From NCBI RefSeq assembly GCF_022601715.1, contig NZ_JAKVIM010000001.1, positions 248,001 to 312,000 of the forward strand: a stretch of DNA of 64,000 bases, given 5' to 3'. Source of the DNA: Acinetobacter zhairuonensis (GTDB taxonomy: Bacteria > Pseudomonadota > Gammaproteobacteria > Pseudomonadales > Moraxellaceae). The position numbers were made by a program, and so were the translations under genes. The notes beneath the pieces were generated by a model. It saw only the letters and a program-made list of their open reading frames with translations, was not told the DNA's origin and did no database searches. This document shows positions 63,620 through 64,000 of this stretch, piece by piece (the stretch's first letter is position 1; each line of letters opens with the position of its first letter).

Positions 63620-64000
63620 ATGACGACTCCTAATCCAGCTTCAGAAAATGTGCTTGAGCGCTTATTTAAATTAAGCGAAAACAAGACAACATTTCGTACT
63701 GAAGTGCTTGCAGGTGTAACCACCTTTTTAACCATGTGTTACATCATTATTGTTAATCCAATGATTTTATCCGAAACAGGGATGGATCATGGAGCTGTCT
63801 TTGTCGCAACCTGTCTTGCTGCAGCTATTGGCTGTTTAGTGATGGGGATTATTGCGAACTATCCAATTGCTTTAGCACCTGGTATGGGACTTAACGCTTA
63901 CTTTACCTATTCAGTGTGTATGGGTATGGGCGTGCCATGGCAAACGGCTTTGGCCGCTGTCTTTATGTCTGGTTTGATTTTCATTGCCATTAGCATGTTT
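63620..64000 (+). CDS. NCS2-family purine permease (N-terminal part)
   Basis: The frame starts at an ATG with GCGAGG just upstream and runs off the right edge (127 codons visible). The N-terminus has LERLFKLSENKTTFRTEVLAGVTTFLTMCYIIIVNPMIL, then GMDHGAVFVATCLAAAIGCLVMGIIANYPIALAPGMGLNAYFTY, which is the hallmark of the AzgA/PbuG adenine-guanine-hypoxanthine permeases. The sodium- or proton-coupled carrier sits in the inner membrane. Which purine it takes cannot be read. Confidence 0.92.
   Translation, partial: MTTPNPASENVLERLFKLSENKTTFRTEVLAGVTTFLTMCYIIIVNPMILSETGMDHGAVFVATCLAAAIGCLVMGIIANYPIALAPGMGLNAYFTYSVCMGMGVPWQTALAAVFMSGLIFIAISMF

Overview
The window looks like a chromosomal segment of an Acinetobacter species (Moraxellaceae, Gammaproteobacteria). 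The DNA is AT-rich. Many proteins have the form usual in that genus: PstA with a large periplasmic insert, an efp/epmB pair, AmpG with an extended C-terminal half, and surE-nlpD not followed by rpoS. The first ~56 kb is mostly ordinary core genome; the last ~8 kb is an accessory stretch of small orphan genes beginning at a tRNA-Val.

Layout. 0-2.6 kb: end of the phosphate ABC transporter operon (pstC-pstA-pstB). 2.8-8.6 kb: sohB, a YjdF-like membrane protein, and the conserved nudJ-mnmA-hflD-purB cluster. 8.8-11.5 kb: an orphan lipoprotein and an acuR/acuI-like regulator-reductase pair separated by a 22-bp perfect inverted repeat. 11.7-16.4 kb: gamma-carbonic-anhydrase-like protein, dacC, two small paralogous secreted proteins, surE and nlpD. 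16.4-23.4 kb: LysR regulator, argD, grxD, HAD phosphatase, DUF1615 lipoprotein, dusB and a nitronate monooxygenase-like flavoprotein. 24.4-26.9 kb: a four-gene operon (small GTPase, roadblock protein, unknown protein, second roadblock-like protein) with a perfect TGTGA-N6-TCACA CRP/Vfr-type site at its promoter. 27-36 kb: HDAC-like deacetylase plus an unknown partner, Lon-like protease, ampG, gloA, an SBF-like transporter and rpmE. 36-41.6 kb: a FimX-like REC/PAS/degenerate EAL protein translationally coupled to a PilZ-type protein, then epmB divergent from efp. 41.6-49.7 kb: small orphan genes around a three-gene operon for a glucosyl- or mannosyl-glycerate-type solute (glycosyltransferase, HAD phosphatase, transglutaminase-like protein), with a frameshifted paralogue of one small gene. 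49.7-56.2 kb: cstA-ybdD and a MoxR-DUF58-TgpA operon. 56.2-63.4 kb: tRNA-Val(GAC), remnants of two integrase 3' ends and a run of short orphan genes, a second perfect CRP-type site, a DUF2147 protein and an outer-membrane barrel protein. The window ends inside an NCS2 purine permease gene.

The best candidates for little-described biology are two signalling modules: the CRP-site-preceded GTPase/roadblock operon (MglA/MglB-like) and the FimX-like/PilZ pair. By family knowledge both could bear on surface polarity or type IV pili. The tRNA-linked small-gene island comes next. All functional calls come from reading the sequence and remembered family features; no database search was run.
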